Source: Tetradesmus obliquus (Eukaryota; Chlorophyta; Chlorophyceae; Sphaeropleales; Scenedesmaceae). Taken from it: a DNA stretch of 64,000 bases. A program made the translations under genes and the position numbers. The stretch spans positions 4,154,001 to 4,218,000 of the forward strand of contig CP126196.1 in assembly GCA_030272155.1 (NCBI GenBank), in the 5' to 3' direction. Below are positions 26,801-37,167 of the stretch, piece by piece. The notes under the pieces were generated by a model, which ran no database searches, was not told where the DNA came from, and saw only the letters and a list, made by a program, of their open reading frames with translations. The number at the start of each line of letters is the position of its first letter. Positions within the stretch are counted from its first letter, which is position 1.

Positions 26801-26865
26801 AAAATCAAGGCCAGTAGCGCCAAGACTGCTGCTGAACCCGCCTGCAGCACGGCTGTACGCACCAT
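20817..26865 (-). pseudogene. Broken Pmp-like beta-helix / Cys-rich / multi-pass membrane protein gene
   Basis: Exons in transcript order: 26016-26865, 25713-25793, 24959-25267, 24511-24603, 24115-24158, 23619-23732, 22658-23478, 20817-22259. A signal-anchor start (VLALLALIFLKFV) leads into many FxxN and GGA/GGG repeats (GGALSV, GGGLFA, GGGVW) of the chlamydial polymorphic-membrane-protein type. Then come a Cys-rich CPGGAECPGG segment and a C-terminal multi-TM region. Lesions: one extra base near 26180; one missing base near 23657; in-frame TGA (21851-21853) and TAG (21839-21841) inside a conserved loop just before the WAPSNPETLSIDC segment; one T missing from the T7 run at 21601-21607; in-frame TAG (21174-21176). 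The frame reopens in family-like sequence after each. The other genes here show no such breaks, so this is probably a pseudogene rather than sequencing error. An alternative start is 26946. Confidence 0.72.
25277..25435. repeat. 21-bp minisatellite in intron of the Pmp-like gene
   Basis: About eight copies of GTGCCGGCAGAGGAAGGTCACA-type units of period 21, with single-base variants (GTGGCA, GCCGACA, GGCCACA), directly upstream of the acceptor of exon 24959-25267. Confidence 0.9.
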
Positions 26866-27294
26866 GCTGCTGCCGGCAAACCCGCCCGCAAATGTGACAG
26901 CTGCTTGTTCAAACTGGCAGCAAACGCTTGAGCGGAGGTACAGCAATTGACTTCACGAAGGGGCAAAGAAGCAACGAATAAGGGCGTAACGGTCCACCTG
27001 GCATCGGGAGTGCACCTGTCGGCGCAGCGAGTTCCAATGTTGCCTCAAGCCCAAGAAGTACTCGACTCCAGTGCAAAGCACTCTCGTCATACCATACAAA
27101 GTACTATGTGAAATACTATGTGATATACACATACAAATCATTCGATCACAACATCTGCAAACCCTGACTGGCAGGCACTCTACCCTTCCCACCACCTGCA
27201 GTTCTTGCGCTAGCGCAGCGTGTAGCAGCGCTGCTACAGTTATTCCCGCTGCATGCGCAGCAGCGAACCGCTCGCTGCACTGTCGCACCCCAGC
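26866..27294. other. Spacer between hydrolase stop and Pmp-like start
   Basis: Both flanking genes are on the minus strand. The spacer must hold the 3' UTR of the hydrolase and the promoter of the Pmp-like gene. Nothing distinctive was recognised apart from short ATACTATGTGA-type repeats near 27100-27125. Confidence 0.4.
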
Positions 27295-28650
27295 TCAACC
27301 CCTGTCCGACGCCGGCTGCTGTTGCTGCTGCTGCTCCCCTGCTTGCCGTTCCTGCTGCCGCTGCCGCAGCTGCTGCACCAACTGCTCCTGTTTCACCCGC
27401 AGCGCCTGCTCCTCCTGTGCTGCTGCCTCTGCAGCCAGCCCGTGTGGCAGGTACGACTCCATGCTGCGCAGCAGCGCTGCATTGAAAGCCTGCGGCTGCT
27501 CTAGGAAAACGAAGTGGCCACTGTCTGGAACAATTTCCACACGGTGGTCTGAGGCAACCTGCAAGCAGTTGAGATGCAAGTGCCACAGGTACAGCAGCAG
27601 CGGATGTCATGAGAGAGATGCCCTGGAATTAGCAGATGCAGGAGCAGATCCCACGCTAATGCTGCGCAGTAGCACGGCATTAAGAGGGAAGGCCTGCGGC
27701 TGCTCCAGAAACACAAAGTGGCCGCTGTCTGGCACAATTTCCACTCTGTGGTCTGAGGCAACCTGCAGACCATGATAGCAGCAGAAGCAGCAGCAGATGC
27801 CGTAAAAGGACTGATTCAAAAGCTTGCGGCTGCTCTAAGAACACAACGTGGCCGCTGTCTGGCACAATTTCCACTCTGTGGTCTGAAGCAACCTGCAGAC
27901 AATGAGGACACAAGATCCAGCAGGCACAGCAGGTGCAGCAGCAGTGAAAGACCTTTCACTGGTCTTTCCTGTTCCAGCAGCTGCCTGAACAGACGACCAA
28001 CCATATGCTTGCAACACCCTCCACCTGCTCTGCTACTCGCTCAAATACCATATGGCAGCGGAGTGTTTTACACCCCCATCCCATCCCGCCCCTCCTGCCA
28101 CCGGCTCAGCCCAGACACAGCCCAAACATACCTTACGGGGCCGTATCTGGTCCAGCTTGTCTGCCAGCGCCTGGCCTGCTGCGGGCTGCATCCAGTCATG
28201 CTCCTCAGTATAGAGGTATTCGGCACCCTGAGCTCAGCCGGCTGCAGCTACGCTGTTAGATACTCCTTTGCTCATGGTATGCAGACATTGTGATGAAGTA
28301 TAAGCACAAGGGGCGGCCTCTAACCTCTAGTAGCTGATCCACCCACCTTGCGGGGCCGTATCTGGTCCAGCTTGTCTGCCAGTGCCTGGCCTGCTACGGG
28401 CTGCATCCAGTCATGCTCGCCGTATATGAAAGTGACAGGCACCTTAAGCTCTGCTAGGCGCTCCTGCAGGGGCGCATGTGCCCAAGCACCTGGGGCCTGC
28501 AGCAGCAGAAGAAGAACAGCAGCAGCAGCAGCAGCAGCAGCAGACATCAGATGAAAATGACAGGCACCTTGAGCTCAGCGAGCCGCTCCTGCAGCAGGCG
28601 CATGTGCCCACGCGCCCGGGGCCTACAGAAAAAGGAAAATGACATGCAGC

Positions 28651-28688
<38 letters not shown>

Positions 28689-29101
28689 TAGGAGCAGCGG
28701 CATCAGATGAAAATGACATGCACCTTGAGCTCCGCGAGCCGCTCCTGCAAGGGCGCATGTGCCCATGCGCCTGGCACCTGCAGCAGCCCCAGCAGCAGCA
28801 GCAGCAACCGCAGCAGGCAGGAAGACATCAATGACAGAGGATAGCAGAAGGACAGTCTGCATGGCAAGGACTCTGCGCACACTGATGCTGTCGTGACTGG
28901 CTGGTTTAGCAGCAGTGCCGGCTGTGTGCTGACACGCAACTGCAGCCGTGCAACACATTGTCAGCCTAATGCTTAGAGTGCCTCCTCACCAGTATGTGCC
29001 TGAGTGCGTATTCCCCGCTGCCGCGTGCTGCTGCAATGTGGTAGAAGTAATCCCTGAAGGTGGATGACTCAGCAGGCTCAAGCGGCATGCCTGCATGCAG
29101 C

Positions 29102-29163
<62 letters not shown>

Positions 29164-31630
29164 ATAGCAGCAGAAGCTGGGTGAACAACATGGTAGAAGT
29201 AATCCTTGAGGCTGGATAACGCAGCAGGCTCAAGCGGCGTGCCAGCACTCAGTCTAAAGTAAGTCAGCGCTGTAACTCAGCGGCGCGCACACGCAAAGGT
29301 CACGCGCGGGTCGGGGTGAAGGGTGTGGTGCCCTAGCACCTGCTCTCTGGCACAGCGATGATATCCTACCGGAGTAGTTCTGCCTTGTAACCAACAGATT
29401 CCACACAATCAAGCCATCAATCACATTGCTCCAAACACAAACAATCTCTTGAAGCAGCCATCCCCGCTCACCATGCATGCTGAAGCACCCAGTCACATAC
29501 TTCCCCACCAGGCCTGGCCCCCACGGCCCCAGCGCCCTGATCAGGCTGAAAGGGGTGATGCCGCTGCCCCAGGCGTGGGCCGCCAGCTTGAACAGCTGCC
29601 CTATAACAGTCAAGCAGTTCTTTTCCTGGATGCTGCTAGCGTGGCGTGGATATGAACACAACAGATCCCAGAATCCCACAAAACCTGCTCAAAACTGAGG
29701 GTAGGGTCAGCCATCCCCGCTCACCGTGCATGCTGAAGCGCCCAGTCACATACTTCCCCACCAGGCCTGGCCCCCACGGCCCCAGCGCCCTGATCAGGCT
29801 GAAAGGGGTGATGCCGCTGCCCCAGGCGTGGGCCGCCAGCTTGAACAGCTGGCTGCGCAGCGACCAACTGTCAGTTACAAAGCGGCTCTCCCAGCCTTCT
29901 GGTTTTGTAGGCTGCAGCAGCATAAGACATAACACACAAGAGTCAGCACGATGTCCGAATAAGTGAACAGCTGGCTGCGCAGCGACCAGCTGTTGGTGCC
30001 TTGGTAGGCTGCAGCAGCATCAGACATGACACACAAGAGTCAGCACGATGTCCGAATAATTGAACAGCTGGCTGCGCAGCGACCAGCTGTCACTCGCAAA
30101 GCGGCTCTCCCAGCCTTCTGGCTTGGTGGGCTGCAGGTGAAACAACACGAACGACAGCATTTATCATGGGACTGAGTAGCCAGGAGTCAGCCCTCTGGGT
30201 TGGTAAGCTGCATGGGCAACATGCATATAAGACGAGGCCGGTCAAACAGGCAGGCAGGCAAACATGCAAGCAGGCAGGCAGGCAGGCATGATGCTTCGGT
30301 TGGCAGTGTGCCAGCTTGAACAGCTGGCTGCGCAGTGACCAGCTGTCAGTTGCAAAGCGGCTCTCCCAGCCTTCTGGTTTTGTAGGCTGCAGCAGCATAA
30401 CACGAAAGACACGGCCTTACAGGCAGGCATATTGTTTGAATCGGCGCTTTGCCAGCTTGAACAGCTGGCTGTGCAGTGACCAGCCGTCAGTAGCAACGCG
30501 GCTCTCCCAGCCCTCTGGTTTGGTGGGCTGCAGATGCGTAAGAGAGGGTGAGACATAGGTCATCACGCACAGCCGTAAACGCAGGCGGGTAGGAAGGCAG
30601 GCAGAAAGGCAGGACAATCTGCCTTGGTTGACAAATGTACAAGCCCTCCGAATTCATGGGCAGCAGATGTCAGCCTTTTGAACAGCAGGCAAGCAGGCAC
30701 TAAGAACCAAAAAACCCCAATCCGAACCGAGTTTCATATACTGCAAAGACCCTGCAGCAGTGCTTAGCTACAGCAGCAGGCCATATCAGACAGCGAGGCA
30801 TGCAGCAAGCTGACATGTCAGGGCTGCTGAGTGACTGATGCATGCTAGTACATTACATTACATTACATTACATGCTCCACTCAACGAGGAGTGGGAACCC
30901 CAGTCAGGAGCCAACGAATCAACGAAAAAGTAATCGCAGGCATCAAAATTGAACCCTACACAGCAAAATGTAGTGTGCAAAGCACAGCAACCATTAACTG
31001 CAGCATACTCACAATGCCTGCAGGTCCCACCAGCACCAGGTGCTGCACCTGCTCCGGGTGCCGCAGCGCATAGCTGGCTGCAAGGTAGCCGCCTACACGC
31101 GGCACAGCAGAACAGCAATCACAACAGCAGCAAGCAGGCGCACAATACATCTGTCAGCACTTTTTAAAAAGGTGCGGCAGTAATCGTAGGCAGGTGATGC
31201 ATGTCAATGCCATTGCACTGCACAGCACGGTAAGCTGAGCTGTCAGAACATTGACAAGACCAAGCCGCGCAGTACCAGCTGGCCCTGCTTCAAGTAGTGC
31301 TTTGAAACAAACATACAAAAACAAACATGCTATTGTCTGACCAAATATTGCTCACCTAGGCTGTGCCCAACCAGGATGAAGCTGTCCAGGCCCTGCTCCT
31401 GCCTCCATGTGTTGAGGCTCTCCAGGAAGAAGTCCTCAGTGGCAGGCCTGTCTTGTGCAGTGAACGGCGGCCGGCCTGCACACAAATAGAGATCGTGCAT
31501 AATCACAGTGTACTTGGGCCCAGTCATACTACAGTGTTGCACACGGAGCATCAGACATGAGCATCAGACATGCACCGCAGCTATTCTGTCGCAACCACGA
31601 AGTGTGGAAGCTGATACAAGACGTTGTCGC

Positions 31631-31684
<54 letters not shown>

Positions 31685-32674
31685 CTGCACACCTGAGAGG
31701 CCTGTGCCCAGCCAGTCAACGGCAAAGAGATTGAACACACGCGCCAGCCCGTCAAGGTTCCTGCAGGGTACGAAACAGGTGTCAGCATACCGGCAACCAG
31801 CAATATTGGTGCGGAGACACAATAGCAGATGTTTGCAGGACGGATGCCGAGATGGGCACGTGCAACAATGCGACAAATGCCATTGCTGCATTGCAACGGC
31901 GGGGATGCTAGGCTGCATAATCGGCTGCTGGCTGTCAAGGTGAGTGCGCTCAGTGCACCGCATGGTGCTGACTCAGCAGCTGCACTGCACTTCACTGCAC
32001 TGCAGGGCACAGTACTTCCACTGCACTGCAAACCCACTGCAAACCCATGCTTTGCTTGTCAGGGCAGCTGCTGTACCGAGCTCCAGCTGCTGTGCTAGTA
32101 GCAAGCTGCCGCACCTGAAAAAGAAGCCTGATCCAGCTCCATAGCCAGGCATGAGCACCATTGCAGGGCCTTTGACCGGCTCGTTGCCGCTGCTGCTGCT
32201 GTTGGTCAGCGTGTGCATGTACTGCTCGGGCCCAGGGCCCACTGGCACATCCTCCACCTGCCACTTGCTCCTGCGTTACAACAATGAGACGTATAACATC
32301 GGCGTGGACATGAACAACATGAAATAGTTAAAGTCAGGGGAACACACACACACACACATTGCATGAGGAGGAAGCTGGCCTCAGAGTGCATTGCTGCGCT
32401 GCTGACACTGACGCTGATCACCCTGCTGTGTGGAAGCCTGAGCAGTTCGATGAAACCTACAGCTGACACATTGCTCCCAACACTGAAAAATAGCAGGTTC
32501 AGCCAATGGCAGAGCGCCATGCATGCATATGCTAATACACACAGTTCAGTGGACCTGCATGAATAATGTGCAACCAGCTGGCACCCAAGCAGCTTACCTG
32601 AGGAGGTTCAGGATGCCTCGCTCTGCATGCACAGCCTCCTCTTTGCTGGTAGGCCGCCAGCGTGTTACTTTCAT
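27295..32674 (-). CDS. CGI58: CGI-58/ABHD5-type alpha/beta hydrolase, 9 exons, 400 aa
   Basis: Exons in transcript order: 32598-32674, 32115-32270, 31693-31760, 31356-31475, 31013-31092, 29725-29911, 28990-29090, 28347-28496, 27295-27558; they total 1,203 bp in one frame. Family landmarks in order: RWRPTS N-terminal helix; LMPGYGAGSGFFFR (oxyanion loop, with P where plants have H); VDWLGTGLSGRP; nucleophile elbow GHSLGG, split by an intron after GHSL; RHPEQVQHLVLVGPAGI; LGPWGPGLV; VTFIYGEHDWM (likely Asp region); DSGHFVFLEQP (catalytic His). Plant CGI-58 has lipase/lysophosphatidic-acid acyltransferase activity and controls lipid droplets, so a lipid-turnover role is inferred. A Q/E-rich coiled-coil-like tail of about 50 residues follows the His. 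The start could lie further upstream if 32674 is internal. Exons 6-9 each have extra partial copies. Confidence 0.8.
27660..27762 (-). repeat. Partial copy 'b' of hydrolase last exon
   Basis: A second acceptor-anchored copy, 130 bp after copy a and 204 bp before the complete exon, reading VASDHRVEIVPDSGHFVFLE and on to LLRSIS before it loses similarity. It could act as an alternative last exon because its frame continues to a stop (27607-27609). Confidence 0.85.
27837..27892 (-). repeat. Partial copy 'a' of hydrolase last exon
   Basis: Begins at CTGCAG|GTTGC and reads VASDHRVEIVPDSGHVVFLE before diverging. It is anchored on an intact AG in the right phase (0), but F of GHFVF is V and the C-terminal half is missing. 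Confidence 0.85.
28132..28777 (-). repeat. Four copies of hydrolase exon 8 (one complete)
   Basis: Copy 1 starts at 28777 and copy 2 at 28622. Both keep the acceptor and the PGAWAHAP...LAELK part but hit a stop soon after 'V.VIFI'; copy 2 also has an extra base. Copy 3 is the complete exon 28347-28496. Copy 4 (28132 to about 28250) keeps the DWMQP...DQIRPRK half and a GTATG donor but has a broken frame. Copies are separated by (CAG)n tracts on the plus strand. Confidence 0.85.
29190..29246 (-). repeat. Partial copy of hydrolase exon 7
   Basis: Reads GTPLEPA.....KDYFYHV, matching the first half of exon 7 (28990-29090; GMPLEPA.....RDYFYHI). The acceptor AG has become TG, so this copy cannot be spliced in at the homologous site. 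Confidence 0.8.
29472..30527 (-). repeat. Six copies of all or part of hydrolase exon 6
   Basis: Acceptor-anchored 5' halves (PTKPEGWESR...SLRSQLFK) start at 30527, 30386, 30130 and 30008 (the last with an internal deletion). The complete exon is 29725-29911. A 3'-half copy with its own AG and donor is 29472-29600 (LAAHAWGSG...LGPWGPGLVGK), symmetrical 1-1 and 129 bp. Two neighbouring copies share an AGTCAGCACGATGTCCGAAT spacer, showing very recent ~97-bp tandem duplication. Confidence 0.88.
31640..31682. repeat. (CTG)n tract
   Basis: About 14 uninterrupted CTG units in the hydrolase intron after exon 3. It is antisense to that gene, unlike most acceptor-proximal tracts in the window. Confidence 0.95.
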
Positions 32675-33493
32675 CCACCTGTTATAGCAGCATGCATGAA
32701 GCCGTAGCCTGAGCATGCGTGGCTATCTATGGACAAATGTGCAGGCTGGTGACGCCGCTGATGCATTGTTTATTCAAGCTGAGTATTGCACGTATCTGGA
32801 TGGCATTGATGAGGGTGCAAGGCAGTGCAGCAATGCTTGGAGCAGAAGCCATCAGGCCTGCTGCTGGCAGCAAATGGCCTGACATCACAAGTCCTCACCA
32901 GGGCAGCTGTGGTGCCTCTGCGGAGGTGACCAGCTCTGCTGCCGCATCGGCTATCCCGGAGTCTTTCATATTCGCACGAGGCGCTGCTGATGTGGTAATG
33001 AGCGAACTGTGTGGACAGGGTGCTGCTCTGCTGCTGCAACGGATACTGGCTGTTTGGAACAAAGTGCGAGGCACGCCTCTGTTAGCGAAAGCGTGGGAAA
33101 ACATGAGATCATATTATTTCACGGGCGTCGATGCTGCCAGCCGTCTTGAACGTGCTCTGTGCATGTGTTGTCATCACTTGAAACCCTTCTCTCGCTCGAA
33201 GACCCTTCGAACACAAACGTGGCATCGGTATGCCAAATTCGATGATATAGCATCCTTTTTTGCTAATTTCAGCTCATTTGCACGCTTTGACTTCTGCCAT
33301 CTGAAAGAGCCTGGCCGAAGGTAGTCGCACGCTGAATTGCTTGACGTAAAAACATGTTTCTTGCCTGGTTTACCACGTTGCCATCTTTCAGGTTGTGCTT
33401 ATTTCGCATCGGTGTAGCTTAGCACTTGACATGCTTGAAGGTTCATAAAGTTGACTTCAGGTTTGAACTGGCTGTCAACACCTAAACCTGGCT
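32675..33493. promoter_or_regulatory. Shared intergenic region of two divergent genes
   Basis: The hydrolase start (32674, minus) and the TMEM237-like start (33494, plus) face away from each other, so this 819-bp stretch should contain both promoters. A 201-codon open frame (32719-33324, +) lacks family similarity and was not called. No specific factor sites are claimed. Confidence 0.45.
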
Positions 33494-35503
33494 ATGTTTC
33501 GACGTAGAACCAGTCAGGGGGCAGGAGGTGATGATTTTGATGCTGGCACCGCAGCAGCAGCACCAGCAGCTGCGCCTGAGCCAGCTGTCACAGGCAGCGC
33601 ACAACAGCTACAACAACAGCAGCAGCAGGGTTTGGAAAATGCCATCTTAATGGCCAGACAGCAATCAAGACCTAAAAGCAGCGATCCTTCACAAAACGAT
33701 ACGGGAGCTTTACCACGGCTCGGCCAACTGGCACCACTGCGCACGCGCGTGCAACAGCCTGCAGCTGTGCAGTCTCAGCAACCATTGATGCAGCGGCAAC
33801 AGCAGCATCAACAAACACTGCGGCAGCCACAAGTACAGCTTCAGCAAACTGCAGGTCAGCAGCAGCAACAGCAGCAGCCACAGCAGGGACAGTTATCCAG
33901 ACAGCAAACCCCTAAGGAGCCGGCTGCGCCTCTGCCTCAGTTCTCAGTGTTCAGCAACCCCTTAGCTGTCAGCAGTGACCCGCCGAGCACCCAGCAGCCA
34001 GTCTGGGACGCCCGGCAACCTTCCAGCTTGCAGGAAACAGCAGCCGCGCCAGTAGATGCACCCATAGCTGTGGAAAGTGCAGCAGCACACAAACAGCAAG
34101 ATGCAGCAGCATTGGACCCACCAACCCTGGCGCATGCACCTAGCAATCCTGCAGCCGCAAAGGCAGCTTCAAACAGCAGCATACCCAGCAGCCCCCTGAA
34201 ACACAGCAGCTTGCTGGCCACCAAAACACTGCGGTTCGAGGTGCAGCCTGCAGCAGAGTACCTGCAGCATCCGCCGCTGCAGCATGATGGCGTAATAGAC
34301 TACAACGGCCATGACCAGGAGCGAGTAATGGGCGAGCAAAAGGCCGCAGCTTCACAGCAGCAGTACTATTACAACCAGGTGGGCTTTCTGGTATTTTGGT
34401 ATTCTGTCTCTCGTTTGCATGAAGCGGTGCGGCAGTATATTGTGATGTGCTGGCAGCAGTGTAGCATAGAACGTTCCAAGATGGCATTTGCTGCTGCCCT
34501 TGCATGTATCCTGCAGCATATGAGTGGCACGTACTGTGCACCTAGCAGCATGCAAGCGACTCAGGATCACCTATGCAACAACTGCAGCACCAAGAACACC
34601 AGAATGCTGCAGCTTTCTCCTCACCAGCAGCTCCATGACCCAACCTCATGCTGCTTGCCGCACTGGTGCTGGCTGCTTGCAGGGCACCGGCCAGCTGTGC
34701 CGCGTGGGCGAGGGCGCTGACGCGACGCGGCTGGCGCACCACTACCTGGAGGACTGGAACACGGGCGAGTTCTTCATGCTGGCGGCGCCACGCAGCGGCT
34801 GCATGGCCTGGTTCAGGTGTGGGCGATGATGATGTTGATTGCGCAGCTCACTTGTTGCATAGCTGTGACCGCTGCCAGCTGCATGATCAGAGCGCAAAGG
34901 CGGTTGTGCGAGCGGGCTATGTATGTACAACACGCTGAGTGTGCAGTGTCGATTGTGTTGCCATGTGCAGACGCAAGCCCGCCGCCGTGCCTGCCGGCTG
35001 GAGTGGCGCTGCGCAGGAGCCCAGCCTGCTGGCCAGCCTGGGCGAGTTCACTGAGAGCATGGGCAGCGCCATGGCAGCACTGGGCATGTTTGCGCAGGTG
35101 GGATGCAGCAGTTGCAGTTGGGATGGGAATCTCGCCTTGCAGGAAAGGGGTTTTAGGTGGTATTGAGAGCATGGGCAGCGCCATGGCGGCACTGGGCATG
35201 TTTGCGCAGGTGTGTTCGTATGTGCAGCAGCAGCTGAGATATGCAAATGGCCTGGCAGGGAAGGGGGGCCATGTAGCACTAAGGGCTTGGCAGCGCCATA
35301 ACAGAGCTGGGCATGTTTGCGCACGTGCGCTGCAGCTGGTGTTGTGACGATGACCTTGCAGGGAAGGGAGTGCGCGTGTTGTTTTAGGCTGTTTCTGGCT
35401 CACAAGCTGAGCAGGGCGTGGTGTGTATAGCGTGTGGAAGCGAAAGTGCAGTGACATCAGGCCCTGGAGGCATGCGGGCTGCATAACAGTATTCAAATCA
35501 CGC

Positions 35504-35543
<40 letters not shown>

Positions 35544-37122
35544 AGGGTCTTGCTGGTGGGCTGGCGCTGCTGAGCTTGTTCATGACATACCTACAGTACA
35601 TCACAGCAGGCAGGGACGGCTTCCTGGCATACTACTCGGCACACGCACAGGTGCGCAATCAAGCCTGGGCAGCTCCTCATGCATGCCATGCTGCCTGCTG
35701 GCAAAAGCACCGCCCATCTTCTCTCGAATGGCCTTGCAGGCCGCGCTTGTGTGCCCAGCAATGGCTCATAGCTGCTCAAGCATTTGGTGTGTCAAGGATT
35801 ACAGCATGTGCACCTAGTCCTGCATATGCCCTTGATATTGGCTGATGCTGTAATCTTCCTGCCGGTCAGATGGTGAACCGGGCTTTCTTCACGCTCATCA
35901 GCCTGTCATTGGTGTCGGCATCATCCCGCCTTGCCTACGACCAGCTGGGAGGCTTCAGGCCCAGCATTCTCAGGTGCGCCTGGCACAGCACGAAGTGGTT
36001 GTTTGGCGCTGTTAGCTGGATGAGACCTAGCAGCTGACGCAGTGCAGACACATGATGCCTGTGTGTCATGCTACCAAACAACTGACAGGGTTGCTTATCT
36101 ACATGCATGTAGCTAGTTGCCCATTGCTTCATGCTGCTGCAGGCTGCGCGTGTCGGACGGCAGCGTGCTGGCGCTGTACATGCTGGCGTATGTGGCCTTC
36201 ACCTCACAGGGTGGAACAACTATATGCATATAACTGCACGACCGTCAATGACATTTTAAATTGCATTTGCACGTAAGCATTCTAACAAAGCAGATACCGG
36301 TGTGGCTGCAGGCTGCAGGTGGCGGACGGCAGTGTGCTGGCGCTGTCCTGCTGGCCTGCACGGCCAACCTGCTGGCCATGACATGGCACAACCAACTGCA
36401 ATCGTTTGACTAGGTGCCAGTGTTTGCTGCTGCAGGCTGCGCGTGGCGGACGGCAGCATGCTGGCGCTGTACCTGCTGGCCTCTGTGTGGCTCTTTCACC
36501 TCACTAACAAAACGCCAATGCGTGTTCATGGTTGCAGGCTGCGTGTGGCGGACGGCGCCGTGCTGGCACTGTACCTGCCGGCGTACACGGCCAACCTGCT
36601 GGCCATGCCATGGCACAGCTGCATTCAGTTGACTAGATGTCAATGTTTGCTGCTGCAGGCTGCGCGTGGCTGACGGCAGCGTGCTGGTGCTGTACCTGCT
36701 GGCCTATGTGTGGCTCGTTCACCTCACTAACAACACGCCAATTTGTGTTCATGGCTGCAGGCTGCGTGTGGCGGACGGCAGCGTGCTGGCGCTGTACCTG
36801 CTGGCGTATGCCGCCAACCTACTGGCCAAGACATGGCACAACAGCATCCGTTTGACTAAACGCCCAATGCTTTTGCTGCAGGCTGCGCGTGGCTGACGGC
36901 AGCGTGCTGGCGCTGTACCTGCTGGCGTACGCGGCCAACCTGCTGGCCACGCCCATTGATGACCAGCTCACCTTTGAGGCGCGGCGCGACGTGGGCTACT
37001 GGGCGCTGCCGCTGCAGCAGGCCTTTGTGAAGAAGGTGAGTGGTCTATTTCAACCTGTGAGAGGACACGAGGAGGGTGTGGCACAGCTGCAGGAATCTGT
37101 GCTGATGCTGAGAAGTGGTGTG

Positions 37123-37167
<45 letters not shown>

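Noticed and set aside
32719..33324. 201-codon plus-strand frame in the divergent promoter region
   Set aside because: No recognisable domain and it would overlap the expected 5' regions of both divergent genes.
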